64,000 nucleotides of DNA. It comes from G965222335 sp965222335. Lineage in GTDB: Bacteria; Pseudomonadota; Gammaproteobacteria; Pseudomonadales; Halieaceae. The position numbers and the translations under genes were made by a program. This document shows positions 25,964-35,731 of the stretch, piece after piece (the first letter of the stretch is position 1; every line of letters begins with the position of its first letter). The notes beneath the pieces are model-generated. The model did not search any database. It had not been told where the DNA came from and saw nothing but the letters and a program-made list of their open reading frames with translations. The stretch spans positions 1,116,001 to 1,180,000 of the forward strand of contig OZ244944.1 in the NCBI GenBank assembly GCA_965222335.1, written 5' to 3'.

Positions 25964-26093
25964 TGCGTGTACTTCCTTAAATCCACTCACCAGGGCTCAA
26001 TCACCCTACCCCACGACTCAACGTTCGGGGGCGCTTGGTCGCCGGCTTCGCCGTCGACAAGCTCGCTGAATGAACTTAAGTGAAGTACACGCA
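25964..26093 (-). other. Intervening sequence-like insertion in 23S helix 45
   Basis: About 130 nt replace the short helix-45 tip found in E. coli between GCTGCGGAT and GGTAGAGGAGCGTTC. The ends form a perfect 11-bp stem (GCGTGTACTTC at 25965-25975 with GAAGTACACGC at 26082-26092), extended after one bulge by CTTAA/TTAAG. Helix 45 is a known site for RNase III-excised intervening sequences in other bacteria. Confidence 0.88.
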
Positions 26094-26702
26094 TCCGCAG
26101 CTTCGGTACACTATTTAGCCCCGTTACATCTTCCGCGCAGGCCGACTCGACTAGTGAGCTATTACGCTTTCTTTAAAGGATGGCTGCTTCTAAGCCAACC
26201 TCCTAGCTGTCTTCGCCTTCCCACATCGTTTCCCACTTAATAGTGTTTGGGGACCTTAGCTGGCGGTCTGGGTTGTTGCCCTCTCGACGACGGACGTTAG
26301 CACCCGCCGTCTGTCTGCCGTGATTGTACTCCTGGGTATTCGGAGTTTGCATGGGGTTGGTAAGTCGGGATGACCCCCTAGCCCAAACAGTGCTCTACCC
26401 CCCAGGGTAAGACACGACGCTCTACCTAAATAGATTTCGAGGAGAACCAGCTATCTCCGGGCTTGATTAGCCTTTCACTCCGATCCACAGCTCATCCCCT
26501 CATTTTTCAACATAAGTGGGTTCGAGCCTCCAGTCAGTGTTACCTAACCTTCACTCTGGCCATGGATAGATCGCCCGGTTTCGGGTCTATTGCCTGCAAC
26601 TGAACGCCCTATTAAGACTCGGTTTCCCTACGCCTCCCCTATACGGTTAAGCTTGCTACAGACAATAAGTCGCTGACCCATTATACAAAAGGTACGCAGT
26701 CA

Positions 26703-26814
26703 CCCCATCTTCAAACCATCTCTGCCTTGTTTTAGCGGTTGGTCATCGCTACGCGATGACAACCCTAAACAGGCCGATGGCAGCTTCTCCAGCCGAAATG
26801 GCTTGAAGATGGGG
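26703..26814 (-). other. Intervening sequence-like insertion in 23S helix 25
   Basis: About 112 nt lie between AGCAGTGGGAGC and TGACTGCGTACC, where E. coli has about 14 nt. The ends form a perfect 12-bp stem (CCCCATCTTCAA at 26703-26714 with TTGAAGATGGGG at 26803-26814), and the centre contains a second perfect hairpin (GTCATCGC GTA GCGATGAC, about 26741-26761). Helix 25 is the classic intervening-sequence site in Salmonella and Haemophilus. Confidence 0.9.
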
Positions 26815-27617
26815 CTCCCACTGCTTGTACGCACACGGTTTCAGGTTCTATTTCACTCCCCTCTCCGGGGTTCTTTTCGCCTTTCCCTCACGGTACTGGT
26901 TCACTATCGGTCAGTCAGTAGTATTTAGCCTTGGAGGATGGTCCCCCCATCTTCAGTCAAGATATCTCGTGTCCCGACCTACTTGTCGCAAGCTCAGTAC
27001 CACATCGAGGTTTTCGTGTACGGGGCTATCACCCTCTATCGCCGCACTTTCCAGAGCGTTCCACTAACCAAAATGCTATCACTTGCAGGCTCATCCCCGT
27101 TCGCTCGCCGCTACTGAGGGAATCTCAATTGATTTCTCTTCCTACGGGTACTTAGATGTTTCAGTTCCCCGCGTTCGCCTCTCTAACCTATGTATTCAGC
27201 TAGAGATACCTGGCTTGCACCAGGTGGGTTTCCCCATTCGGACATTCCCGGATCGAAGGTTGGTTGCCACCTCCCCGAGACTTTTCGCAGGCTCCTACGT
27301 CCTTCATCGCCTCTGACTGCCAAGGCATCCACCGTATGCGCTTAGTCACTTGACCATATAACCGAAGTCATCTGATCTCGCAGACTGTTCCCCGACCCCC
27401 TTAAGCATAGGTCGGGTACTTTGAGACAGGCACCGATCAAAGTGCCTGCCCGCCGGATGTTGTGACGCTTAAGTCACAGTGTTGTATTTACAACTCGTTT
27501 TGACAGCGGGGAATTGAAACCCGCCATCAAGAACTTCTTATCTATGGATCGCTCCTTCCACCACAACCCGTAGGTCATAGTCTCAGGTTACAATCCAAAG
27601 ACTCAGCTTGATTTACC

Positions 27618-27630
27618 TTGTTAAAGAACT
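27618..27630 (-). promoter_or_regulatory. boxA antitermination site upstream of 23S
   Basis: The complementary strand reads AGTTCTTTAACAA, matching the rRNA boxA bound by NusB/S10. The surrounding 16S-23S spacer segment 27357-27721 (365 bp, between tRNA-Ala and 23S) holds this site and presumably the 23S processing-stem sequence; I see no gene there. Confidence 0.8.
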
Positions 27631-27721
27631 GTCCGGTCGTAAAAACCAGATTTAAAGACTCTTGTCCAAAAGCCCTTAAACCTGGATTTATTGATGCGTT
27701 GGATTCACCACCCGGGAAGGA

Positions 27722-27797
27722 TGGTGGAGCTAAGCGGGATCGAACCGCTGACCTCCTGCGTGCAAGGCAGGCGCTCTCCCAGCTGAGCTATAGCCCC
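27722..27797 (-). tRNA. tRNA-Ala (anticodon TGC)
   Basis: 76 nt with an encoded CCA end. The complementary strand begins GGGGCTATAGCTCAG, has the anticodon loop CTTGCACG, the T arm GGTTCGATCCC and ends CTCCACCA. It lies in the usual 16S-23S spacer position. Confidence 0.98.
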
Positions 27798-27838
27798 AGA
27801 AACGTACTTGCAGCAATCTCGATAACCTGCCAAGTAAA

Positions 27839-27921
27839 CCAAATCGTTGCTAATCGAGGCGCAGTATCGCGACGCATAGCCTGCTATGCGAGTGATGCTG
27901 CAACGAAGAGTAGCGGCGATT

Positions 27922-27924
<3 letters not shown>
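27839..27924. repeat. Long imperfect hairpin between the two spacer tRNAs
   Basis: Outer arms CCAAATCG (27839-27846) and CGATTTGG (27917-27924) enclose an inner perfect hairpin CGCATAG/CTATGCG with further partial pairing between. The outer right arm overlaps the CCA end of the tRNA-Ile gene, so it could take part in precursor folding or processing. Confidence 0.6.
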
Positions 27925-27998
<74 letters not shown>

Positions 27999-28246
27999 GC
28001 TGTAACTGGTCTGCGCTTGCTCTGGCCGCGTTGTTTTACTCGCTCAGTCGGTCATGTGCTTTCCAGCACACTCCCTCCATCACTCGCAAAACGCCTTGCC
28101 AGACCAACCGCATCCTGCGTTACAGCCCTTCGATTTACTTTGGCGTATCTCAAAGAGCTAACAGGACAAGCTCGGGATTAACGTCGCATCAACCGTACAA
28201 GACGAAGACAAATGTGTGAGCACTCATCAAGAAGTGTCACTATCGT

Positions 28247-29784
<1,538 letters not shown>

Positions 29785-29967
29785 ATCTTTATCCTCTATC
29801 CCGAAGGATTAAGAGGGGTCATTTACGTGGTTACCCCACGGCAACAACCAAATCTCGGCTCAGACACTCGAAAATCAAGAATTCGTAATGAATCAATGAG
29901 TCACTTGTGTCTGATAATAGTCGTGACTACTACCTCAACAAGTGCCCACACATCTGTCTTCGTCTTC

Positions 29968-29980
29968 TTGTTAAACAACA
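29968..29980 (-). promoter_or_regulatory. boxA antitermination site in the rRNA leader
   Basis: The complementary strand reads TGTTGTTTAACAA, a boxA-like sequence about 185 nt upstream of 16S. The leader 29785-30060 otherwise shows only presumed processing-stem sequence. Confidence 0.75.
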
Positions 29981-30060
29981 CCCTGGCCGCCGGGACTCAG
30001 GGAGATCGGTGAGGGTTTCTGGCGTGCCAGCTAAGGCCTGCCCCCTGACCGAGGATGCGC

Positions 30061-30120
30061 ATTATACGGATAGCCTCTGCCGCCGCAAGCGCTTTCGATA
30101 AATATTTTGCAGATTTCTTA
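30061..30120 (-). promoter_or_regulatory. rRNA operon promoter with AT-rich upstream element
   Basis: On the complementary strand the -35 TTGCGG (30083-30088) and -10 TATAAT (30061-30066) are spaced by 16 bp. A GC-rich discriminator GCGC follows, as expected for a stringently controlled rrn promoter. A/T tracts at about 30095-30120 fit an UP element. From here to the pssA stop (30121-30321) I see no gene. Confidence 0.85.
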
Positions 30121-30321
30121 CCGTTCGCGGTAGAGGCCAGAAACCTCCGCCGCCACACCCTCAGGTGCGGGCAGCATTGTACGTATTCCGCCCCCCACTG
30201 CAATGCCCCGAGGCAAAAAAACAGACGCTGACGCCGACCGCGCCAAGGCGGTGTATAAAGGGACTATAGACTACCGCCAGCGTGATGCCAGGCGTTGGTA
30301 GCAGGAACCCGGGCGCAACCC

Positions 30322-31170
30322 TTATCGCGGCTTTGCCTCACCGCGACGCAGCTTGCGTAACAACAACACCGGTCCGGAGCCGGCGTACAGCAGAAACGCC
30401 AGCAACAGGATCAGCGGCGGGTCCAGGGTCACCAATCCGAAGGCCAGGACCACGAGGATGATCACCACAAAAGGCACACGCCCGCGGAAGTCCACATCCT
30501 TGAAGCTGTAGTAAGGAAAATTCGCGATCATCAGAAAGCCCACGGCGGCGGTCAACAGCGCCACCACCACCGCGACCTCCGAGGGCAGGGCCTCGCCCAC
30601 CCAGCCGAGGTCGTGACACACCCACACGGTGCTGGCGATAATCGCTGCCGCCGCCGGACTGGCCAGGCCAGTGAAGTAGTTCTTGTCCGCGGTTTCCGCG
30701 GCGGTGTTGAAACGCGCCAGGCGCAGGGCGGCGCAGGCCACGTAGATGAAAGCCGCACTCCAGCCGAATTTACCCAGGTCTCCCAACGCCCAGCTGAACA
30801 TCACCAGCGCCGGCGCCACACCGAAGGACACCATATCCGCGAGGCTATCGTACTCGGCACCGAACTTGCTGGAGGTATTGGTGAGGCGCGCAATGCGCCC
30901 GTCGAGGCCATCAAAGATCCCGGCAAAGAAAATCGCGATCGCGGCGCTCTCGAAATCGCCACGCATCGCCGCGATCACCGCGTAAAAGCCGGCGAACAGC
31001 GCCCCGGTCGTAAACAGGTTGGGCAGCAGGTAAATCCCCTGGCGGCGAACGGTGCGCCCGTTCTCCGAGACCTCCTCCTCGTGTTCATCAACGAGGAGGT
31101 CCAGGGAGGGCGTGACACTGGTGGGCGGCTCCGCGCCCGCATCGGGCTTGTCAGGTTGCTCGGGATTCAT
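30322..31170 (-). CDS. pssA: CDP-diacylglycerol-serine O-phosphatidyltransferase
   Basis: Makes phosphatidylserine, the precursor of phosphatidylethanolamine, at the inner membrane. The CDP-alcohol phosphotransferase signature DG(x2)AR(x8)G(x3)D(x3)D is complete (DGLDGRIARL, then FGAEYDSLAD). About seven hydrophobic segments follow a hydrophilic N-terminus of about 45 residues. At 282 residues it is the type II, Bacillus/Pseudomonas-like enzyme rather than the E. coli PLD-type one. It lies close to ilvC, as in pseudomonads. Confidence 0.95.
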   Translation of the reverse strand: MNPEQPDKPDAGAEPPTSVTPSLDLLVDEHEEEVSENGRTVRRQGIYLLPNLFTTGALFAGFYAVIAAMRGDFESAAIAIFFAGIFDGLDGRIARLTNTSSKFGAEYDSLADMVSFGVAPALVMFSWALGDLGKFGWSAAFIYVACAALRLARFNTAAETADKNYFTGLASPAAAAIIASTVWVCHDLGWVGEALPSEVAVVVALLTAAVGFLMIANFPYYSFKDVDFRGRVPFVVIILVVLAFGLVTLDPPLILLLAFLLYAGSGPVLLLRKLRRGEAKPR

Positions 31171-31203
31171 GGCGATTCCGTTAGGCTGTCAACCGCCAGT
31201 GTA

Positions 31204-32112
31204 TCAAACTGGCCGGGCAAAGGTGCTGGCCGCCACATCCCAGAGTGAGCGCACCAGTGGATCCTCCAGCGACTTTTTCGGCGCGCACAGACCAATGCCC
31301 AGCGGCGGTAGCGGCCGCCATGTCGGCAGGGGGCTGACCCGCCCCGCGAGTCCGCCGGTGGCGATCACCAGTTCCGGAGCAATCCCCACCCCCAGTCCCA
31401 GCCCCACCATCGCCACGATAGCCTCGTGACCGGCGACCTGGGCGTAAATCCGCGGCGTAATCCCCTGTTCTGCGAACCAGGCGTCGAGCATCTCCCGGGT
31501 GACGCCCCGCTCGGGCACGATAAAAGGCAGGGATTCCCAGGGAAAGTCCCGCGCGGAGGGGTCGCCCGACAGGACCTGCCTACGCACGCTGCAGTCGGCA
31601 CCGGGCATGCAGAACATCACCGGGCTCTCCTGCAGGGGCAGGAATGCCAGCCGCCGGGGCAGGCGCTCGGGCCGGCCGGCCACCGCCACATCGTGGTGGC
31701 CCGCCAGCAGCTTGTCGATCCCGTCCGCAGGGTCGCCTGTATGCAGCTGAATCTCGACCCCCGGCTGGGCCGCGCGGAATGCTTCCAGCACGGGCGCCAG
31801 TACGCTGTAACTCGCGGTGACGGAACAGTAGAGGCTGACCTCACCCGCCAGGGCCGGGCCGCCACCAAGATGGCGTCGCATCTGCTGCCACTCGTCAACC
31901 GTGCGCCGCGCATAGGCGCGGAACTCGCGCCCCGCAACGGTCAACCTGACCTGGCGCTTGTCACGTTCCAGCAGACGACAGCCGATCCCCTCTTCCAGCC
32001 GCTGTACGCTGCGGCTGACGGCACTCACGCTCAGGTGCAGTTGCTCGCTACTGCGGCTGAAGTTCAGGGTGTCCGCCACGGACAGGAAGATCTGTAACTC
32101 GCGCGTATCCAC
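31204..32112 (-). CDS. ilvY: LysR-type activator IlvY
   Basis: Activates the divergent ilvC gene when acetolactate or acetohydroxybutyrate accumulates. The N-terminal winged helix-turn-helix (LQIFLSVADTLNFSRSSEQL and VSRSVQRLEEGIGCRLLERD) is typical of LysR regulators, and a periplasmic-binding-protein-like effector domain follows. Its length of 302 residues and its head-to-head position with ilvC make IlvY the clear choice. The start is a GTG at 32112. The 150-bp gap to ilvC contains the likely operators. Confidence 0.94.
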   Translation of the reverse strand: MDTRELQIFLSVADTLNFSRSSEQLHLSVSAVSRSVQRLEEGIGCRLLERDKRQVRLTVAGREFRAYARRTVDEWQQMRRHLGGGPALAGEVSLYCSVTASYSVLAPVLEAFRAAQPGVEIQLHTGDPADGIDKLLAGHHDVAVAGRPERLPRRLAFLPLQESPVMFCMPGADCSVRRQVLSGDPSARDFPWESLPFIVPERGVTREMLDAWFAEQGITPRIYAQVAGHEAIVAMVGLGLGVGIAPELVIATGGLAGRVSPLPTWRPLPPLGIGLCAPKKSLEDPLVRSLWDVAASTFARPV

Positions 32113-32153
32113 AATCGTGTCGCCGCCTCATCCCGGTCGCCGCTATCATCTCA

Positions 32154-32194
32154 TTTTACGCAATACAGTATTCTTTATATAGCGTTTTACGCAA
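32154..32194. promoter_or_regulatory. Candidate IlvY operator: paired TTTTACGCAA repeats
   Basis: The 10-mer TTTTACGCAA occurs at 32154-32163 and 32185-32194, 31 bp apart start to start, about three helical turns. The pair sits in the middle of the ilvY-ilvC divergent region, suitable for a LysR tetramer. Assignment is by position and repeat only. Confidence 0.6.
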
Positions 32195-32262
32195 ATCACA
32201 AATCGGCGTATCGTGCCCATCCTGAATCACTACCCCAAGCAATCGATACCGAGGAGCCCCCC

Positions 32263-33735
32263 ATGGGACAAAATTTCTTCAACCGCCTGCCCCTGCGCCT
32301 GCAGCTACGCGAGCTGGGCAAGTGCCGCTTTATGGACCGTTCCGAATTCGCCGATGGCGTGGAAGCGCTGCGCGGCAAGAAGCTGGTGATCGTCGGCTGT
32401 GGCGCCCAGGGCCTGAACCAGGGCCTGAACCTGCGGGACAGCGGCCTGGACGTGTCCTACGCACTGCGCGATGCCGCGATCAAGGAGCAGCGCCAGTCAT
32501 GGAAGAACGCCAGCGAGAACGGTTTCCCGGTCGGTAGCTACGAAGAGCTCATCCCGCAGGCAGACCTGGTGCTCAACCTGACGCCCGACAAGCAGCACAC
32601 CTCCGTGGTCAAGCAGGTGATGCCCCTGATGAAGCAGAATGCCTGCCTGGCCTACTCCCACGGCTTCAATATCGTCGAGGAAGGCATGCAGATCCGCGAG
32701 GACATCACCGTGATCATGGTCGCCCCCAAGTGCCCCGGTACCGAGGTGCGCGAGGAGTACAAGCGCGGCTTCGGGGTACCCACCCTGATCGCGGTACATA
32801 CCGAGAACGACCCGCGGGGCGAGGGCCTGGAACTGGCCAAGGCCTACGCCGCCGGCACCGGCGGACATCGGGCCGGGGTCCTGCAGTCCTCGTTTATCGC
32901 CGAGGTCAAATCCGACCTCATGGGCGAGCAGACTATTCTCTGCGGCATGCTGCAGACCGGCTCCATCCTCTGCTTCGACAAAATGGTCGAGAAGGGCATT
33001 GATGCCGGCTACGCCTCCAGGCTGATCCAGTACGGCTGGGAGACCGTGACCGAAGGACTCAAGCACGGCGGCATCACCAACATGATGGACCGGCTATCCA
33101 ACCCCGCCAAGATTCGTGCCTTCCATCTCGCCGAGGAACTCAAGGAAATCATGCGCCCGCTGTATGAGAAGCACCAGGACGACATCATGACCGGTGAGTT
33201 CTCGCGCACCATGATGGAAGACTGGGCCAACGACGACGCCAACCTGCTCAAGTGGCGCGCCGCCACCGCGGAGACCGCCTTCGAGAAGTCTGAGAATACC
33301 GCTACCGACATCAGCGAACAGGAGTTCTACGATCACGGCGTGCTGATGATCGCCATGGTCAAGGCGGGCGTTGAGCTGGCCTTTGAGACCATGGTGTCCG
33401 CGGGCATCATCGACGAATCGGCCTACTACGAGTCCCTGCACGAGACACCGCTGATCGCCAACACCATCGCGCGCAAGAAACTGTACGAGATGAACGTGGT
33501 GATCTCAGACACCGCGGAATACGGCTGCTACCTGTTTGATCACGCCTGTCGCCCCCTGCTCGCCGACTTTATGTCAGGCATTGAAACTGACGTGATTGGC
33601 AAGGGCATCGCCGGCGACAACAGCGTCGACAACCAGGAGCTGATTGCGGTCAACGAGGCCATTCGCAGTCACCCGGTGGAAGTCGTCGGCCGCAGACTGC
33701 GTGGCTACATGACCGCCATGAAGCGCATTCGCTAA
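32263..33735 (+). CDS. ilvC: Ketol-acid reductoisomerase, class II (long form)
   Basis: Second step of valine/isoleucine synthesis: isomerises and reduces acetolactate or acetohydroxybutyrate with NADPH and Mg. The 490-residue product matches the long E. coli form almost throughout (LGKCRFMDRSEFADG near the N-terminus, the Rossmann segment VIVGCGAQGLNQGLNLRDSG, VAPKCPGTEVREEYKRG, and two copies of the C-terminal knotted domain). The start ATG 32263 follows GAGGAG. It diverges from ilvY and ends at a clear terminator, so it is probably transcribed alone. Confidence 0.98.
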   Translation: MGQNFFNRLPLRLQLRELGKCRFMDRSEFADGVEALRGKKLVIVGCGAQGLNQGLNLRDSGLDVSYALRDAAIKEQRQSWKNASENGFPVGSYEELIPQADLVLNLTPDKQHTSVVKQVMPLMKQNACLAYSHGFNIVEEGMQIREDITVIMVAPKCPGTEVREEYKRGFGVPTLIAVHTENDPRGEGLELAKAYAAGTGGHRAGVLQSSFIAEVKSDLMGEQTILCGMLQTGSILCFDKMVEKGIDAGYASRLIQYGWETVTEGLKHGGITNMMDRLSNPAKIRAFHLAEELKEIMRPLYEKHQDDIMTGEFSRTMMEDWANDDANLLKWRAATAETAFEKSENTATDISEQEFYDHGVLMIAMVKAGVELAFETMVSAGIIDESAYYESLHETPLIANTIARKKLYEMNVVISDTAEYGCYLFDHACRPLLADFMSGIETDVIGKGIAGDNSVDNQELIAVNEAIRSHPVEVVGRRLRGYMTAMKRIR

Positions 33736-33752
33736 ACGTCACATCACCATCG

Positions 33753-33783
33753 CACAGGGCCCGCCAGGGCCCTGCATTTTTTG
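33753..33783 (+). terminator. Intrinsic terminator after ilvC
   Basis: The stem CAGGGCCC with GGGCCCTG around GCCA is followed by CATTTTTT. Confidence 0.85.
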
Positions 33784-33857
33784 CCCATGGAAGTGCCGGG
33801 CCGCACAGATGGTCAATCGCGAGTGGGAGGAGAGCCTGCCCCGCTTTATCGGGCAAG

Positions 33858-33888
33858 CCGCGGTCCGACGATTCGGCAGCGATCCATG
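33858..33888. repeat. Copy of the dispersed CCGCGGTCCGACGATTCGG repeat
   Basis: 31 bp that match part of the duplicated unit at 13226-13281 (about 13251-13281) with two differences. It lies in the short gap before the lipocalin gene. Confidence 0.75.
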
Positions 33889-33927
33889 CCACAATGTCCA
33901 CAACCCCATCAAGGACCACAGCATCCC

Positions 33928-34476
33928 ATGCGCACGCTTCTCGGCAACACACTTCTCCTGATCAGCCTGGCCTTTACCGGCGCCTGCACCGGCGTACCCG
34001 AGGACATCGAGCCGGTGGAGAATTTCGACGTCTCCCGCTATCTCGGCACCTGGTACGAAATCGCCCGCCTGGACCATGTGTTCGAGGAGGGCCTGAGTCA
34101 TGTCACCGCCAGCTACGCCCTGAACGACGATGGCAGCGTGCAGGTCGTCAACCGCGGCTACGCCGTGGAGGAAGGTGAGTGGGACGAGGCCGTGGGCACG
34201 GCGCGGTTCGTGGAACGCCCTGAGCTCGGACACCTGAAAGTCTCCTTCTTTGGCCCCTTCTACGCTTCCTATGTGGTGTTTGCGCTACCGGGGGACAACT
34301 ACCAGCAGGCCTACGTGACGGGCTACAACCGGGACTACCTGTGGCTGCTGTCGCGCACGCCGATAGTCTCCGCCGCAGCGAAGGCGGACTTCGAGGCTCG
34401 CGCCAGAGACCTGGGCTTCGACACCGGGGAGCTGGTCTGGGTATCCCAGGATAACCCACCCACCGATAAGCCCTGA
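33928..34476 (+). CDS. blc: Outer-membrane lipoprotein, bacterial lipocalin Blc
   Basis: Binds lipids at the outer membrane. The start ATG 33928 follows AAGGA and gives a signal peptide with lipobox FTGAC (Cys at about residue 20), total 182 residues; the frame is open upstream through the repeat. The lipocalin GxW motif is in YLGTWYEIARLDH, and the second conserved region is GYNRDYLWLLSRTP. The +2 residue is Thr, consistent with transport to the outer membrane. Confidence 0.94.
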   Translation: MRTLLGNTLLLISLAFTGACTGVPEDIEPVENFDVSRYLGTWYEIARLDHVFEEGLSHVTASYALNDDGSVQVVNRGYAVEEGEWDEAVGTARFVERPELGHLKVSFFGPFYASYVVFALPGDNYQQAYVTGYNRDYLWLLSRTPIVSAAAKADFEARARDLGFDTGELVWVSQDNPPTDKP

Positions 34477-34540
34477 CTTTTGGGGTATTGATCCCGCTTC
34501 GGGTATCCTCTGCGCTTCACCCAAGCACGACGGAGACATC

Positions 34541-35731
34541 ATGCCCAGGTTCAGATTGCACCTACCTACCGCCGCCGCCCTGGCCCTCACCCTGTCGCTG
34601 CCGCAGGCCTTGGCCGATGATATCGAACAGCGCGCGCTGGAACTTGCGCGGCAAAACCTGCTGGTGGATACCCACATCGATGTGCCCTACCGCCTGCACC
34701 GCGAATGGGAGGATGTCACCGGGACGACCGAGGAGGGTGACTTCGATTATCCCCGCGCCAAGGCGGGTGGCCTTAACCTCCCCTTTATGTCGATCTATAC
34801 GCCCGCCAGCAGCGAGCACGACGGCAGCGCCTACGACCTCGCCAACACCCTGATCGACCAGGTGGAAGCGCTGGTGGCCCGGGCGCCGGACAAATTCACC
34901 ATGGTGACCTCCACCGCGGAGGCCCAGGCGGCCTTCGAGGCGGGCAAGCTTGGGCTGGCCCTGGGCATGGAGAACGGGGCGCCGATTGCCGGCGACCTGG
35001 ACCGGCTGCGGCATTTCTACAACCGCGGCATTCGCTACGTGACCCTGGCCCACTCGGAATCCAACCACATCAGCGATTCCTCCTATGACGATGTCAGGCT
35101 GTGGCAGGGCCTGAGCCCCTTCGGCGCCGAGGTGGTCGCGGAAATGAACCGGCTCGGTATCATGGTGGACATCTCCCACCTGTCAGATGCGGCGGCGGCC
35201 GAGGTGCTTCAGGTCAGCGAGGCCCCGGTCATCGCATCCCACTCATCCCTGCGCGCGCTGGTGCCGGACTTTGAGCGCAATATGGATGACACCACCCTGC
35301 GCGCCCTGGCGGAGAACGGCGGCGTGATCATGATCAACTTCGGCTCCAGCTTCGTGACCCCCGAGGCCAACGCCCATCGCAACAAGTTCCGCCCCGCGGC
35401 AGCGGCAGTCGCCGAACGCGCACCCGCGGGCGACCCGGAGGCATTCCGCGAGGCTTACTACAGCAAGCACCCCTACCCCTTTGCCGACGTGACCGACGTC
35501 GCCGACCATATTGACCACGTGGTTCAGGTGGCGGGCGTGGACTACGTCGGCCTCGGCTCGGACTACGACGGCGTGGGGCCCACCCTGCCCACCGGGCTCA
35601 AGGACGTCTCGACCTACCCCAACCTGGTGGCCGAGCTGCTGCGCCGAGACTACAGCGAGGAAGATATTATCAAGATCCTGGGGGGCAACCTGATGCGCGT
35701 CTGGCGCGAGGTGGAAGCCCGGGCGGGCTAG
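34541..35731 (+). CDS. Membrane dipeptidase, peptidase family M19
   Basis: Zinc-dependent dipeptidase related to renal dipeptidase. The 396-residue product begins with a cleavable signal peptide (ending near LPQALADD). Metal ligands are visible in LLVDTHIDVPYR (HxD), in the Glu of GMENGAPI, and in the His-containing segments VDISHLSDAA and VIASHSSLRAL. The C-terminal GLGSDYDGVGPTLPTGL segment is typical of the family. It is probably periplasmic and acts on dipeptides. Its TAG stop shares the sequence CTAG with the stop of the convergent antiporter gene. Confidence 0.93.
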   Translation: MPRFRLHLPTAAALALTLSLPQALADDIEQRALELARQNLLVDTHIDVPYRLHREWEDVTGTTEEGDFDYPRAKAGGLNLPFMSIYTPASSEHDGSAYDLANTLIDQVEALVARAPDKFTMVTSTAEAQAAFEAGKLGLALGMENGAPIAGDLDRLRHFYNRGIRYVTLAHSESNHISDSSYDDVRLWQGLSPFGAEVVAEMNRLGIMVDISHLSDAAAAEVLQVSEAPVIASHSSLRALVPDFERNMDDTTLRALAENGGVIMINFGSSFVTPEANAHRNKFRPAAAAVAERAPAGDPEAFREAYYSKHPYPFADVTDVADHIDHVVQVAGVDYVGLGSDYDGVGPTLPTGLKDVSTYPNLVAELLRRDYSEEDIIKILGGNLMRVWREVEARAG

